Positions 51,211-58,292 of a stretch of DNA of 64,000 bases are shown here, one piece after another; within the stretch, counting starts at the first letter, position 1, and the number at the start of each line of letters is the position of its first letter. This stretch comes from Paenibacillus tyrphae (GTDB lineage Bacteria; Bacillota; Bacilli; Paenibacillales; NBRC-103111), in NCBI RefSeq assembly GCF_000722545.1, contig NZ_JNVM01000012.1:162528-226527 (forward strand). Direction: 5' to 3'. The notes beneath the pieces are model-generated. The model had not been told where the DNA came from. It made no database searches and saw nothing but the letters and a program-made list of their open reading frames with translations. The translations under genes and the position numbers were made by a program.

Positions 51211-51236
51211 TACGAAATTAGCCCTTTTTGGACTCA
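51211..51236 (-). promoter_or_regulatory. ECF (sigma-W-like) promoter candidate for the SPFH operon
   Basis: On the minus strand TGAGTC (51236-51231), 16-base spacer starting with an A-rich stretch, CGTA (51214-51211). The sigma-W consensus is TGAAAC-N16-CGTA, so two -35 bases differ. B. subtilis ydjF-I is under sigma-W, which supports the reading. Confidence 0.4.
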
Positions 51237-51254
51237 AAATTTTCCATTTGATGC

Positions 51255-51380
51255 GTTATAACAGACATTTTTGCTAGATTTCTACAAGAGGCGGCAAGAC
51301 TTGGAGTGGTTTTGTCGGGGAGGATGTCGAGAAGTCCTATTTTCAAAAAATACATACGCGCCGTATAATTGTTATAACAG
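51255..51380 (+). promoter_or_regulatory. promoter and operator candidates of the AbrB/Doc operon
   Basis: TATAAT at 51364-51369 is followed by the palindrome TGTTATAACA (51370-51379). GTTATAACAG occurs at 51371-51380 and also at 51255-51264. Such sites suit autorepression by the AbrB-type antitoxin. The -35 is weak (TTTCAA). Confidence 0.5.
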
Positions 51381-51409
51381 TTTGACATATTAATAAGGAG
51401 AATGATGAG

Positions 51410-51673
51410 ATGAGCAAGGTGGTTAGGATGGAGCGAAAAGTCGCCAAATTCGGCAACAGCTTAGGCATCACAATGACGGAGGCCTTCAAACGAATCGGAG
51501 TGGAACTCGGTGATTCGGTACAGATCAATGTGCGGGAACAAGACGGGGAGATCGTCATACGAAAAGCAAACAAAGTTTCCCTGCCCACAGGAATAAGTCC
51601 GGATTTTATAGATACCCTTTCGCAAGTCATGGAGGAGTATGATGAAACACTGAGAGGGTTAAAAGATAGATAA
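51410..51673 (+). CDS. AbrB/MazE-type antitoxin
   Basis: 87 residues; AAGGAG nine bases before the ATG. N-terminal swapped-hairpin AbrB/SpoVT DNA-binding domain (MERKVAKFGNSLGITMTEAF, then GDSVQINVREQDGEIVIRK) and a short acidic C-terminus (TGISPDFIDTLSQVMEEYDE) that would bind and block the toxin. Its stop overlaps the toxin start by one base (TAATG). Pairing an AbrB-type antitoxin with a Doc toxin is the common Firmicute form of this module. Likely represses its own promoter through the TGTTATAACA palindrome. Confidence 0.9.
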   Translation: MSKVVRMERKVAKFGNSLGITMTEAFKRIGVELGDSVQINVREQDGEIVIRKANKVSLPTGISPDFIDTLSQVMEEYDETLRGLKDR

Positions 51674-52080
51674 TGGCTCACGTTCGTTATTTAACCATTC
51701 AAGAGGTCATCGCCGTAAACGTAGCCGTTATTCAAAAATATAGTCTGGGGGAGCATATCGGAGTAAAAAGCAACAGCTTGTTGGAGTCAGCCGTTCTGCG
51801 TCCTCAGTCTTCTGCGTTTGGAAAAGATGCTTATAGGACCCTATTCGATAAAGCAGCTTCCCTTTTCGAATCTTTGGGGCAAAATCATCCTTTTCAAAAT
51901 GCAAACAAACGAACGGCATTTACCGCTTTAGTCATTTTCCTTCGGTATAACGGCCATCGGTTTGTGATGGATGTTAAGAAGGCAGAAGATTTTACTGTGG
52001 ATATGGTGAATCATAAGTTCTCTTTTGAAGAGCTGGTCGAAATTATCGAGCAGCATGCTGTGGTTATTGATTCGGAGTAA
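51673..52080 (+). CDS. Doc-type toxin (Fic/Doc family)
   Basis: 135 residues. Fic/Doc motif HPFQNANKRTAF at 72-83, matching HxFx(D/N)xNKR; the fifth motif residue is Asn76 where phage P1 Doc has Asp. Doc toxins phosphorylate elongation factor Tu and stop translation, and the antitoxin prevents this. The length matches Doc (about 126) rather than larger Fic AMP-transferases. Translationally coupled to the AbrB-type antitoxin. The gene looks intact. Whether Asn76 keeps kinase activity is open. Confidence 0.9.
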   Translation: MAHVRYLTIQEVIAVNVAVIQKYSLGEHIGVKSNSLLESAVLRPQSSAFGKDAYRTLFDKAASLFESLGQNHPFQNANKRTAFTALVIFLRYNGHRFVMDVKKAEDFTVDMVNHKFSFEELVEIIEQHAVVIDSE

Positions 52081-52085
52081 CATAT

Positions 52086-52125
52086 TTAAAAGAAAATGGG
52101 CCGAGGACCACGGTTCTCAGCTCAT
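52086..52125. terminator. imperfect terminator between Doc and SUFU genes
   Basis: TGAGCTGAGAACC and GGTCCTCGGCCCA pair with three mismatches on the minus strand, followed by TTTTCTTTT; it better fits the minus-strand SUFU gene but lies between the two convergent genes. Confidence 0.5.
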
Positions 52126-52223
52126 TTGTCAACAACTGCAGCTTCCGCTCAATCGGCATTGCTGCTATTTAAGCGATATACCGTAATGAATCGTAGATTC
52201 AGCCCGCCTTTTCGCTTCTGAAC

Positions 52224-53006
52224 CTATCTTCTCCGGAATGGAATAACCGACGACCGGCACACATTTTTCCGGTTCAGCCGGACGATTTCGTTGATGCCGT
52301 ATTTGTCGAATTTATCGGTCAAATCATTGCAGCCGTATTTCAATTTGAATTCCATCTCTTCCTGATACAAGGGGACAATGGAGTAGAACCGGATCGTTCT
52401 CTCCGAGTCCATCTCCAGCGTCAGAAAATCGGGATGTACCATGATGGGCGGCAGCAAAATGACTCCGTTCAATTTCGTCTGGTCCGACAAAGGACGCGCG
52501 GGATCGCCGTTAGGCACCGTATGTCCGTGACCTAGCCACGTCTCGTACTCATGAGGAAGCCTGGCCAGCATCTTGAGCCAACGGACCGGCCAATAATGAT
52601 CCTCGTCGGCGAAGGCTTCCTGCGTGATCGGCCATTCGGGCGGCAAACAAATCATCAGTTCCGCATAATTGTAACCCTCGATACCTTCGGGAACGTTCAT
52701 CGGCAAATAGCTCATCCCCGTCGTAAACAACGTGTGGTAGTTCCGTTCCTGCGTCGGCTTAATATGATAAACGTCGATATGGACGATGTCGGAAATAATT
52801 TCATGAAATACGTTGTCGATCTCGCCGATGTATGTCTCGAAATGCCGTTCGATCTTCTCGCTCCAACCTTCCTCACCATAGTTGGGCGGCATATAACTGC
52901 GTTCCTTATCCTCATACGTATAAATCCGGTTGCCCGATTCCGAATAATCCGAAGGCTTGACCAAAGAAATGCACCTCTGCTCTCGATTCGTTCCCTTTTT
53001 TTCCAA
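52224..53006 (-). CDS. suppressor-of-fused (SUFU) domain protein
   Basis: 260 residues from a TTG at 53006; a TTG at 52964, seven bases after GAGGTG, is an alternative start that gives VKPSDYSESGNRIYTYED. SUFU-like fold: HFETYIGEIDNVFHEIISD, then HTLFTTGMSYLPMNVPEG, LMICLPPEWP and a VRWLKMLARLPHEYETWLG block, all typical of bacterial SUFU proteins. In bacteria these are commonly immunity proteins of polymorphic or contact-dependent toxins. No toxin gene lies nearby, so it would be an orphan immunity gene. Between two toxin-antitoxin loci. Confidence 0.85.
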   Translation of the reverse strand: MEKKGTNREQRCISLVKPSDYSESGNRIYTYEDKERSYMPPNYGEEGWSEKIERHFETYIGEIDNVFHEIISDIVHIDVYHIKPTQERNYHTLFTTGMSYLPMNVPEGIEGYNYAELMICLPPEWPITQEAFADEDHYWPVRWLKMLARLPHEYETWLGHGHTVPNGDPARPLSDQTKLNGVILLPPIMVHPDFLTLEMDSERTIRFYSIVPLYQEEMEFKLKYGCNDLTDKFDKYGINEIVRLNRKNVCRSSVIPFRRR

Positions 53007-53084
53007 CCTGCACCACTTCTCTTATTATCGACAGAATCATGAGGAGATTGAATAGAGGGACAGCCGATAAAATGTTGGCTGCAA

Positions 53085-53130
53085 ACGAAAAAGGAGTCCA
53101 TTCCTCTTTTTTCAGAGGGTTGAACTCCTT
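53085..53130 (-). terminator. terminator of the Phd/HicA operon
   Basis: AAGGAGT pairs with ACTCCTT, with an inner CCTCT/AGAGG pair; the minus-strand reading ends in CCTTTTT. It is 20 bases after the toxin reading frame. Confidence 0.7.
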
Positions 53131-53149
53131 ATCCCAAGACCCGTGTTTC

Positions 53150-53370
53150 CTATTTTTTCGAATTAAAGTACGCTTTATCTACCTTAAGCTGTTGTTTCAA
53201 AATCCGGTTGAACAAACCTTTGCTGATCTCCCCGGTTCCTTTGGACACAGCGGTCCTCAGCACTTCCCCGCCAGGCAAAGTCTTTTCATAAATTTTATCC
53301 CTGCCATTTTGTCGAATCAATAACCAACCGTCCCACTTTAAAAACTCTCCAAATCGCTCCAGCTAGGCAT
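53150..53370 (-). pseudogene. HicA-type toxin, frameshifted
   Basis: Minus strand. ATG 53370 overlaps the antitoxin stop (ATGCCTAG) and gives MPSWSDLESF then TAA. One base back, the frame continues FLKWDGWLLIRQNGRDKIYE, VLRTAVSKGTGEISKGLFN, and ends VDKAYFNSKK. MPxWxxLERFLxxDGWxLxRxxGxxxxYEK is the usual start of HicA (YcfA-like) double-stranded-RNA-binding RNases, so the two frames belong to one gene. The shift lies at AGTTTTTAAAG, a T-run right before the stop. Either one base has been lost, which inactivates the toxin, or a -1 slip at the run makes it at low level. The long HicB-like C-terminus of the partner supports the toxin identity. Confidence 0.7.
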
Positions 53371-53779
53371 GGAACATTCTTGCTACAGATTCAATATCGT
53401 CTTCTAATATTACACGTAAAACATATGGTGCATGTTTATGGCGGTTTGGACTGTTGTAATAGCGGGAATAGTTAGCTTCATAATCAATTGCATACTCGAC
53501 TAATTGTCTCGCCAGCTCGAATCGCAGTCCTTCGAGTGTTTCAGCATCGGCAACGATATCTTCAATTTGTTCTATAGAACCGGCATATACACCATCTTCA
53601 TCTTGCTCGTATTCAAAAGTCAATTCATAAGCGGATAATAGTTCCTTCATCTGTTGCTTAGAGAAAGCCAAGATTACATCTCGATTACGCTTCACGGCTT
53701 GGGGTTTTTCTCGCACAACGGAATCAATGAAACCGCCAAAATTTGCTCGTACCTCGGTAGCATTAAGCAACGTTTGCAT
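53363..53779 (-). CDS. antitoxin, Phd/YefM-like N-terminus with HicB-like extension
   Basis: 138 residues. GGAGG seven bases before the ATG. Residues 1-50 read as a Phd/YefM-type DNA-binding fold (LLNATEVRANFGGFIDSVV); residues 55-105 follow the HicB pattern of a strand and ADAETLEGLRFELARQLVEYA; the acidic C-terminus ends VILEDDIESVARMFHA. It would bind both DNA and a HicA-like toxin. The toxin gene starts within its stop codon. Control by the triple ATGTAC repeat that overlaps the -35 element. Confidence 0.78.
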   Translation of the reverse strand: MQTLLNATEVRANFGGFIDSVVREKPQAVKRNRDVILAFSKQQMKELLSAYELTFEYEQDEDGVYAGSIEQIEDIVADAETLEGLRFELARQLVEYAIDYEANYSRYYNSPNRHKHAPYVLRVILEDDIESVARMFHA

Positions 53780-53799
53780 GAATATCCCTCCTCACCTCC

Positions 53800-53848
53800 A
53801 TTATAACAATTGTTTTTCAAAATGTACATAATGTACTCTATGTACATT
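53800..53848 (-). promoter_or_regulatory. antitoxin promoter with triple ATGTAC operator
   Basis: ATGTAC occurs at 53822, 53831 and 53840, each nine bases apart. On the minus strand TGTACA (53828-53823) is the -35, a 17-base spacer follows, then TATAAT (53805-53800). So the first repeat is part of the -35, and binding of the antitoxin to the array would block the promoter. Confidence 0.65.
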
Positions 53849-53864
53849 CATATCCAGTAAGCTT

Positions 53865-53954
53865 GCCATTTATTCATACATTTTAGGAAAAAAGAACATA
53901 ACGACTTATAACGACGGCGACCATCAGAAATGGAAAATTGACACAGCGGTTTAG
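53865..53954 (+). pseudogene. tail of a lost gene, ricin-lectin-like
   Basis: The frame gives KNITTYNDGDHQKWKIDTAV then TAG at 53952-53954, followed two bases later by a small terminator. YNDGDHQKWKI has the QxW pattern that ends ricin-type (beta-trefoil) lectin repeats. No upstream coding is attached; the array of ATGTAC repeats is next. It looks like the 3' end of a former lectin-domain gene. The match is short. Confidence 0.4.
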
Positions 53955-53955
53955 T

Positions 53956-53988
53956 CAGCCCTACCCGGTGAGAGGCTTTTTTTATATA
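53956..53988 (+). terminator. terminator after the lectin-like tail
   Basis: AGCC..AGAGGCT stem and TTTTTTT at 53978-53984. No complete plus-strand gene precedes it. Confidence 0.5.
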
Positions 53989-54107
53989 CTCCAAGTGCCT
54001 CAAGAAACAGCCCAACAAACATATGTCTTAAGCTTCGTTTACTTTTATCCGATCTATCCGCTATGCTGAAAGTAACCGCATTACCACCAGAGAGGAGAGA
54101 CATCGTC

Positions 54108-54725
54108 GTGTTACCCGAGCATATTCGCCGGATTATCGAGCGATTCCGCTGTTTTGAATCCGTCGAGCCGGAAGATTGGCAGCATCCGGACATCGCCGTT
54201 ACTCGCGTTCCTGTAAGCCAAGCCATCCGCCAAGGACGGCTGCTGGAGCACGCGATATTCACGCTGGACGGCAGCATTCGCGTCTACAAAGTTAGCGAGA
54301 CGGGAAGAGAAATTACGCTATACCGTGTTCGGGGAGGTGAATGCTGCGTCTTGATGATGGCCAGCATTTTGGGCGAAATGGAATATGAAGCGTCCGCATC
54401 GGTCGAGACTCCCTCGGAGCTGTTCATCCTCCCCATTGACGTGTACAAGCAGTGGATCGAGAAGTATAAGCCGCTCCGCCAATACATTTACCGAATGTTC
54501 ACGCAGCGGATGTCCATCGTCACCACCCTGATCGACGATGTCGCCTTTAAGCCGATGGAATACCGCATCGCCGACTTTCTCCTGCAAAAGACGCCCGGAA
54601 CCTCAACTACGCTGCGTATCACGCATGATGAAATCGCCGTCGAGCTAGGCACTGCAAGAGAAGTCATCAGCCGGAAGCTGAAGGAGTTCGAAAAGGAAGG
54701 GTGGCTTGTCTTAGGCCGGGGATGA
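54108..54725 (+). CDS. Crp/Fnr family transcriptional regulator
   Basis: 205 residues from GTG 54108, eight bases after GAGAGGAGAG; an upstream frame to 54063 has no site. Cyclic-nucleotide-binding-like beta barrel (about 25-120, GSIRVYKVSETGREITLYRVRGGE cut short), long helix, C-terminal winged helix with ITHDEIAVELGTAREVISRK (about 165-184). A CC pair (GGECCVLM) is in the barrel but no Fnr-type four-Cys iron-sulphur site. Immediately downstream is a perfect palindrome before a DUF2892 gene, probably its site. Regulators of this group respond to redox, sulphide or nitric oxide; the signal here is not known. Confidence 0.9.
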   Translation: MLPEHIRRIIERFRCFESVEPEDWQHPDIAVTRVPVSQAIRQGRLLEHAIFTLDGSIRVYKVSETGREITLYRVRGGECCVLMMASILGEMEYEASASVETPSELFILPIDVYKQWIEKYKPLRQYIYRMFTQRMSIVTTLIDDVAFKPMEYRIADFLLQKTPGTSTTLRITHDEIAVELGTAREVISRKLKEFEKEGWLVLGRG

Positions 54726-54767
54726 ATTCAAGATATTCGGCGAGCCGCGCTTGAACAAGTGAAAACC

Positions 54768-54814
54768 CGTTATGTGACTTAGTCACATAACGAATGGGAA
54801 CCGTCCGCTACAAT
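54768..54814 (+). promoter_or_regulatory. Crp/Fnr-type operator and promoter of the DUF2892 gene
   Basis: Two perfect 12-base arms, CGTTATGTGACT (54768-54779) and AGTCACATAACG (54781-54792), around one base, contain TGTGA-N5-TCACA. A -10 TACAAT lies at 54809-54814, so the palindrome centre (54780) falls about 41 bases before the expected start, the position of class II activator sites. Confidence 0.78.
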
Positions 54815-54851
54815 AAGAGATGCAAACCATTATTTTAGCGGAGGGATCACG

Positions 54852-55040
54852 ATGAAAAATGTAGGCGGCTTTGACTTGGTATTCCGGATTGTCGCAGGAC
54901 TGGCGCTGCTCTCGCTTTTATTCTTGCTGGAAGGAGGAAGCAAGTATATCGGCTTGATCGGGATTCCTCTGCTCTACACGGCCCTTACGCAAAAATGTCT
55001 CATGAACCGTTTGCTCGGCATCAATTCATGCAAGCTTTGA
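54852..55040 (+). CDS. DUF2892 (YgaP-type) membrane protein
   Basis: 62 residues with two hydrophobic helices (about 12-30 and 32-52). N-terminus KNVGGFDLVFRIVAGLALLS and the Cys at the end of helix 2, LTQKCLMNRLLGINSCKL, are the form of the DUF2892/YgaP transmembrane domain. These units are fused to or next to rhodanese domains in sulphide and persulphide handling in other bacteria. Here it stands alone behind the Crp/Fnr palindrome. Its site GGAGGG precedes the ATG. Membrane sulphur or redox role is inferred. Confidence 0.8.
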   Translation: MKNVGGFDLVFRIVAGLALLSLLFLLEGGSKYIGLIGIPLLYTALTQKCLMNRLLGINSCKL

Positions 55041-55211
55041 CTTCCAGCTTCATCCGCGGCCGCCCGGAGCGCTCCTACCGCTTTCGGAGGGCCGTTTTGC
55101 GTTCCCACCGTGCCCCCGCTTACACTATCGAATTATTGCTGTCCTATTCTTGCTCTATTATCAGAACGCGCGACTTCGGTTTATAATGAGTGGCAGAGGG
55201 GAGGCCCCAAT

Positions 55212-55775
55212 ATGAACGACGCACTATTTCAGTCGGTGTACGAGACGATTTTGCAGCGCGACACCCGCTACGACGGGCGGTACTATATCGGAATCACATC
55301 GACGGGAATCTTTTGCCGGCCTTCGTGCCGCTCCCGCATTCCGAAGCCGGAAAACGTTAAAATATATGGCAGTATCGAAGAAGCGCTGCAAGCGGGATTC
55401 CGGGCATGCAAAAGGTGCCGTCCGGAACAGCCGGGCGAGCATGGACCGGATGCGCAAATCGCTCATGCCGTGAATGAATTGATCAAGCGGCGCTACTCCG
55501 AGCCTTTGACGCTTGGCGACATAGGAGCGGAGCTCAAAATGAGCCCCTACCACTTGCAGCGCGTGTTTAAGCGGGTTACCGGAACGACTCCCTCGAAGCA
55601 GCTGCTCCATATCCGTATGGAAGAAGCACAGCGGCTGCTTGCCGCAAGCGAGCAGCCGATAACGGATATCGCGGCAGAAGTCGGTTTCCGCAGCCCGTCC
55701 CACTTTACATCCGTATTTCACAAGACGGTCGGCTGTACGCCGATGGAATACCGGGAAACCGCCGGCACCCGTTAA
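55212..55775 (+). CDS. adaA: AdaA: methylphosphotriester-DNA methyltransferase/AraC activator
   Basis: 187 residues from ATG 55212, after GGGGAGG; longer readings are not needed. N-terminal Ada zinc domain (about 1-80) with four Cys ligands C35, C39, C66 and C69 (GIFCRPSCRSR and ACKRCRP); C35 is the likely acceptor of methyl from phosphotriesters. C-terminal AraC-type domain (about 85-185) with LTLGDIGAELKMSPYHLQRV. It has no O6-methylguanine domain, as expected for AdaA. When methylated it should activate its own operon. The methyltransferase gene follows 24 bases downstream. Confidence 0.93.
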   Translation: MNDALFQSVYETILQRDTRYDGRYYIGITSTGIFCRPSCRSRIPKPENVKIYGSIEEALQAGFRACKRCRPEQPGEHGPDAQIAHAVNELIKRRYSEPLTLGDIGAELKMSPYHLQRVFKRVTGTTPSKQLLHIRMEEAQRLLAASEQPITDIAAEVGFRSPSHFTSVFHKTVGCTPMEYRETAGTR

Positions 55776-55799
55776 GCCGGTCAAGAAGGAGGCATACTT

Positions 55800-56360
55800 A
55801 TGGAAAAAACAACGACCGAGGTGTATTGGACGGCCATCCGTCATCCCAAGTTCGGGGACAGGCCGCTCTATCTGGCCGCTACGAAGCAGGGCTTATGCCG
55901 GATTACTTGGCCTAATGAATCATTCGACACCTTAACTACATGGGTGGTTAAATATATTCCGGGCGCCGTGCTGACGAACGATCAAGAGCCGTTATCCGAA
56001 TACGTCGGGCAGCTGAAGGAATATTTGGAAGGGGCCCGCCAAACGTTCGACCTTCCCCTCGACATGCGGGGTACAAAGTTCCAAACCGCCGTCTGGCAGG
56101 CGCTAACCCGCATTCCCTATGGCGAAACCCGCAGCTACTCGGACATTGCCGGGGAGGTGGGCAGTCCGGCGGCCGTCCGGGCCGTAGGCACGGCGAACGG
56201 TGCCAACCCGATCCCCATCGTCGTTCCTTGCCATCGCGTGATCGGCAAAAACTCCGCGCTCACGGGGTTCCGGGGCGGTCTGCAGGTGAAGCAAGAGCTG
56301 CTCCGGCTGGAAGGCTTCGAAGATTTTACGCTTGAGGGACATGCCCGATTTCAGTTTTGA
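55800..56360 (+). CDS. adaB: O6-methylguanine-DNA methyltransferase (AdaB/Ogt)
   Basis: 186 residues. Active-site motif IPIVVPCHRVIGKNSALTGF (nucleophile C144) and KFQTAVWQALTRIPYGETRS, the DNA-binding and substrate part. It moves the methyl group from O6-methylguanine to its Cys in a single suicidal step. With AdaA it makes the adaptive response operon, in the same order as B. subtilis adaA-adaB. A shared terminator follows. Confidence 0.93.
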   Translation: MEKTTTEVYWTAIRHPKFGDRPLYLAATKQGLCRITWPNESFDTLTTWVVKYIPGAVLTNDQEPLSEYVGQLKEYLEGARQTFDLPLDMRGTKFQTAVWQALTRIPYGETRSYSDIAGEVGSPAAVRAVGTANGANPIPIVVPCHRVIGKNSALTGFRGGLQVKQELLRLEGFEDFTLEGHARFQF

Positions 56361-56384
56361 CTTGATTGCGAATCCGCGCAAAAA

Positions 56385-56423
56385 AACTGCTCCCCATAGC
56401 TTGATAGCTTGGAGGAGCAGTTT
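56385..56423. terminator. bidirectional terminator
   Basis: AAACTGCTCC pairs with GGAGCAGTTT across a small inner hairpin, A-run before, T-run after. It serves both the adaAB operon and the ferritin gene. Confidence 0.85.
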
Positions 56424-56434
56424 CCGTTTCCGAT

Positions 56435-56944
56435 CTATGATTCAGTTGGCGGCGTGAAGGTACGCTGCGCCAATTGGGCATCGAGCATATAGAACGCATT
56501 GCTGTCGTTATCGATGCGGCGAAGCTTCTGAATGATGCTGTCGAACGTAGCTTCCTCTTCGACCTGTTCATCGATGAACCACTTCAAGAAGTTGATCGTC
56601 GCGTGCTCGCGCTCGTTCCATGCAATATCCGACAGCTCATAGATGCGTTTAGTCACGGTTTGCTCGTGAGCAAACGCATGTTCAAAAGCATCCAGCAGCG
56701 AGGTATATTGGTTTTGCGGATCCTCCATTCCACTGACATGGGCACGCTTGCCCAGCGTGTTAATGAAGTGAAAAATTTTCATGGCATGAAATTTTTCTTC
56801 CTCGGCTTGTACGATAAAAAAGTTCGCAAAACCGTCGAAGCTTTCCGACGAGCAGTATCCGGCCATAGCCAGATATACTTGGGAGGAATAAAATTCGTAG
56901 TTCATTTGTTCGTTCAGCTTGGCGAGCAGGTTCTCACTTAGCAT
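56435..56944 (-). CDS. ferritin
   Basis: 169 residues, non-haem ferritin of bacterial FtnA type. AAGGGG precedes the ATG. Ferroxidase ligands are visible: E17 in QMNYEFYSSQVYL, E50 and H53 in QAEEEKFHAMKIF, E94 (HEQTVTK), and E130-region acidic residues. It stores iron oxide in a 24-subunit shell. Separate from the Fur-regulated uptake genes at 7.6-10.8 kb but complementary to them. Confidence 0.93.
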   Translation of the reverse strand: MLSENLLAKLNEQMNYEFYSSQVYLAMAGYCSSESFDGFANFFIVQAEEEKFHAMKIFHFINTLGKRAHVSGMEDPQNQYTSLLDAFEHAFAHEQTVTKRIYELSDIAWNEREHATINFLKWFIDEQVEEEATFDSIIQKLRRIDNDSNAFYMLDAQLAQRTFTPPTES

Positions 56945-57225
56945 CAGGTCACGCCCCTTGTTCGCAGTCTATCCGAGGTTTTCCCTCTATAGTAGGTGAA
57001 AAAAAGAAATTACTTCCCACACCTGTTCTTAGTATGTTGTAACTCTTTCCAAATGTAAAGCAATTTCTGGCACACCTTATTCCACAAAATAGTGTCCCCA
57101 AATCACGCACCAACGATACGGCGATTCTTTTCTCCATCAATCAAAATACTGCATCTCCATAAACGCCCGTAACAATCGGCAGCAAAACCATACAATATCT
57201 TATCCTGCGAAAAGGGGAGGATATT

Positions 57226-58272
57226 GTGGCTACGTTTAAGGCTGCACTGCGAATGAAAAGAAAGATGGCCCCACACATATTGAAAAAATCGGGTATTCAC
57301 GGGGTTGGAATAGGCTACAAAGATCCTGCGAATCCAAAAAAGGGCGCAGCCGTCATCGTCTATACGGATAAGGTTTCTTCCGCAAACCTGGGTCTGATTC
57401 CCGCAATGTTTTCCGCCAAAGCGAAGGGCAAAGGAGCCGCCGTCCCAATCCGCGTCGTCAAAACGGGAAAAATGCGGGCACACGCGAACTACACCCGCCG
57501 GATTCGTCCCGTACCTCCCGGCTACAGTGTCGGTACTCCGGTGGAGTCGGGCAGTGCAGGCCTTATTGTGACAAACAATTCCAAGGCCGCAAGCCGTTAT
57601 TTGCTGAGCAATAACCATGTGCTGAATCCAAACAATGCGAACCGCGCTACGGAAACGATTCAGCCCGGCGGCGCCGACGGAGGCCGTTCCGTCACGGACC
57701 GCATCGGCCGTTTATACAGCTATATAAAGCTGAAGAAAAACAAAGATAATTTTATCGACGCGGCGCTCTCCGTCCCTACCAACAACCGTCTGCTTAATCC
57801 GGACTATCCGACGGTCGGAGCCATTCCCGGCTATGTGACGTCGTATCGGGTGGGAGAGCAATTAAAGAAAGTGGGACGCACGACAGGCTTGGTGAACGGA
57901 AGGGTGGAGTCGATCGACACCGATATACAAATCGACTACGGCGGCAGTCTGGGGGTTCTTAACTTCAAAAATCAAACGGTGATCCGAGGAACTACCCCTA
58001 TTTCGCTGGCCGGCGATTCCGGATCGGTATGGCTCAGACGCTCGGACCATTACGCCGCGGCCATCAATTTTGCGGGCACGTCGGACGGCCGTCTTTCCAT
58101 TGCCTTTCCCGTCCATTGGGCGATGCAGGCATTCGGAACGAAGGTGGCTCTGGCGAGCGGCGCAGGCAGAGTAAAGCAGATCCAAGCCGTGAAAGCCTCC
58201 CGCGCCTATGTCCGTAAGCTGCCTGCAGAAGTGCTTGCCCGAATCAAGCCCAAAAAAGCTGTAAGAACCTAA
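57226..58272 (+). CDS. trypsin-like serine protease-fold protein
   Basis: 348 residues from GTG 57226, five bases after GGGGAGG. Chymotrypsin-fold signature residues are in place: H131 in LLSNNHVLNPNN, D178 in NFIDAALSV, S265 in LAGDSGSVWL. An N-terminal domain (1-110) precedes, rich in Lys, with GIHGVGIGYKD. No signal peptide. This layout is like the NAL1-type/cytoplasmic trypsin-fold group found in many Bacilli, with an intact triad. The lack of a secretion signal suggests an intracellular or phage-like role. Substrate unknown. The upstream 281 bases hold a possible TACAAT and nothing else recognised. Confidence 0.8.
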   Translation: MATFKAALRMKRKMAPHILKKSGIHGVGIGYKDPANPKKGAAVIVYTDKVSSANLGLIPAMFSAKAKGKGAAVPIRVVKTGKMRAHANYTRRIRPVPPGYSVGTPVESGSAGLIVTNNSKAASRYLLSNNHVLNPNNANRATETIQPGGADGGRSVTDRIGRLYSYIKLKKNKDNFIDAALSVPTNNRLLNPDYPTVGAIPGYVTSYRVGEQLKKVGRTTGLVNGRVESIDTDIQIDYGGSLGVLNFKNQTVIRGTTPISLAGDSGSVWLRRSDHYAAAINFAGTSDGRLSIAFPVHWAMQAFGTKVALASGAGRVKQIQAVKASRAYVRKLPAEVLARIKPKKAVRT

Positions 58273-58292
58273 CAGGCCGCAGCTCCATAACG

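Noticed and set aside
51410..52080. Reading the Doc locus as a Fic AMP-transferase
   Set aside because: The product is 135 residues with the short Doc motif and an AbrB-type partner; Fic enzymes are longer with a different motif end.
54108..54725. Fnr-type oxygen sensor
   Set aside because: The four-Cys iron-sulphur ligand set is missing; only a CC pair is seen.
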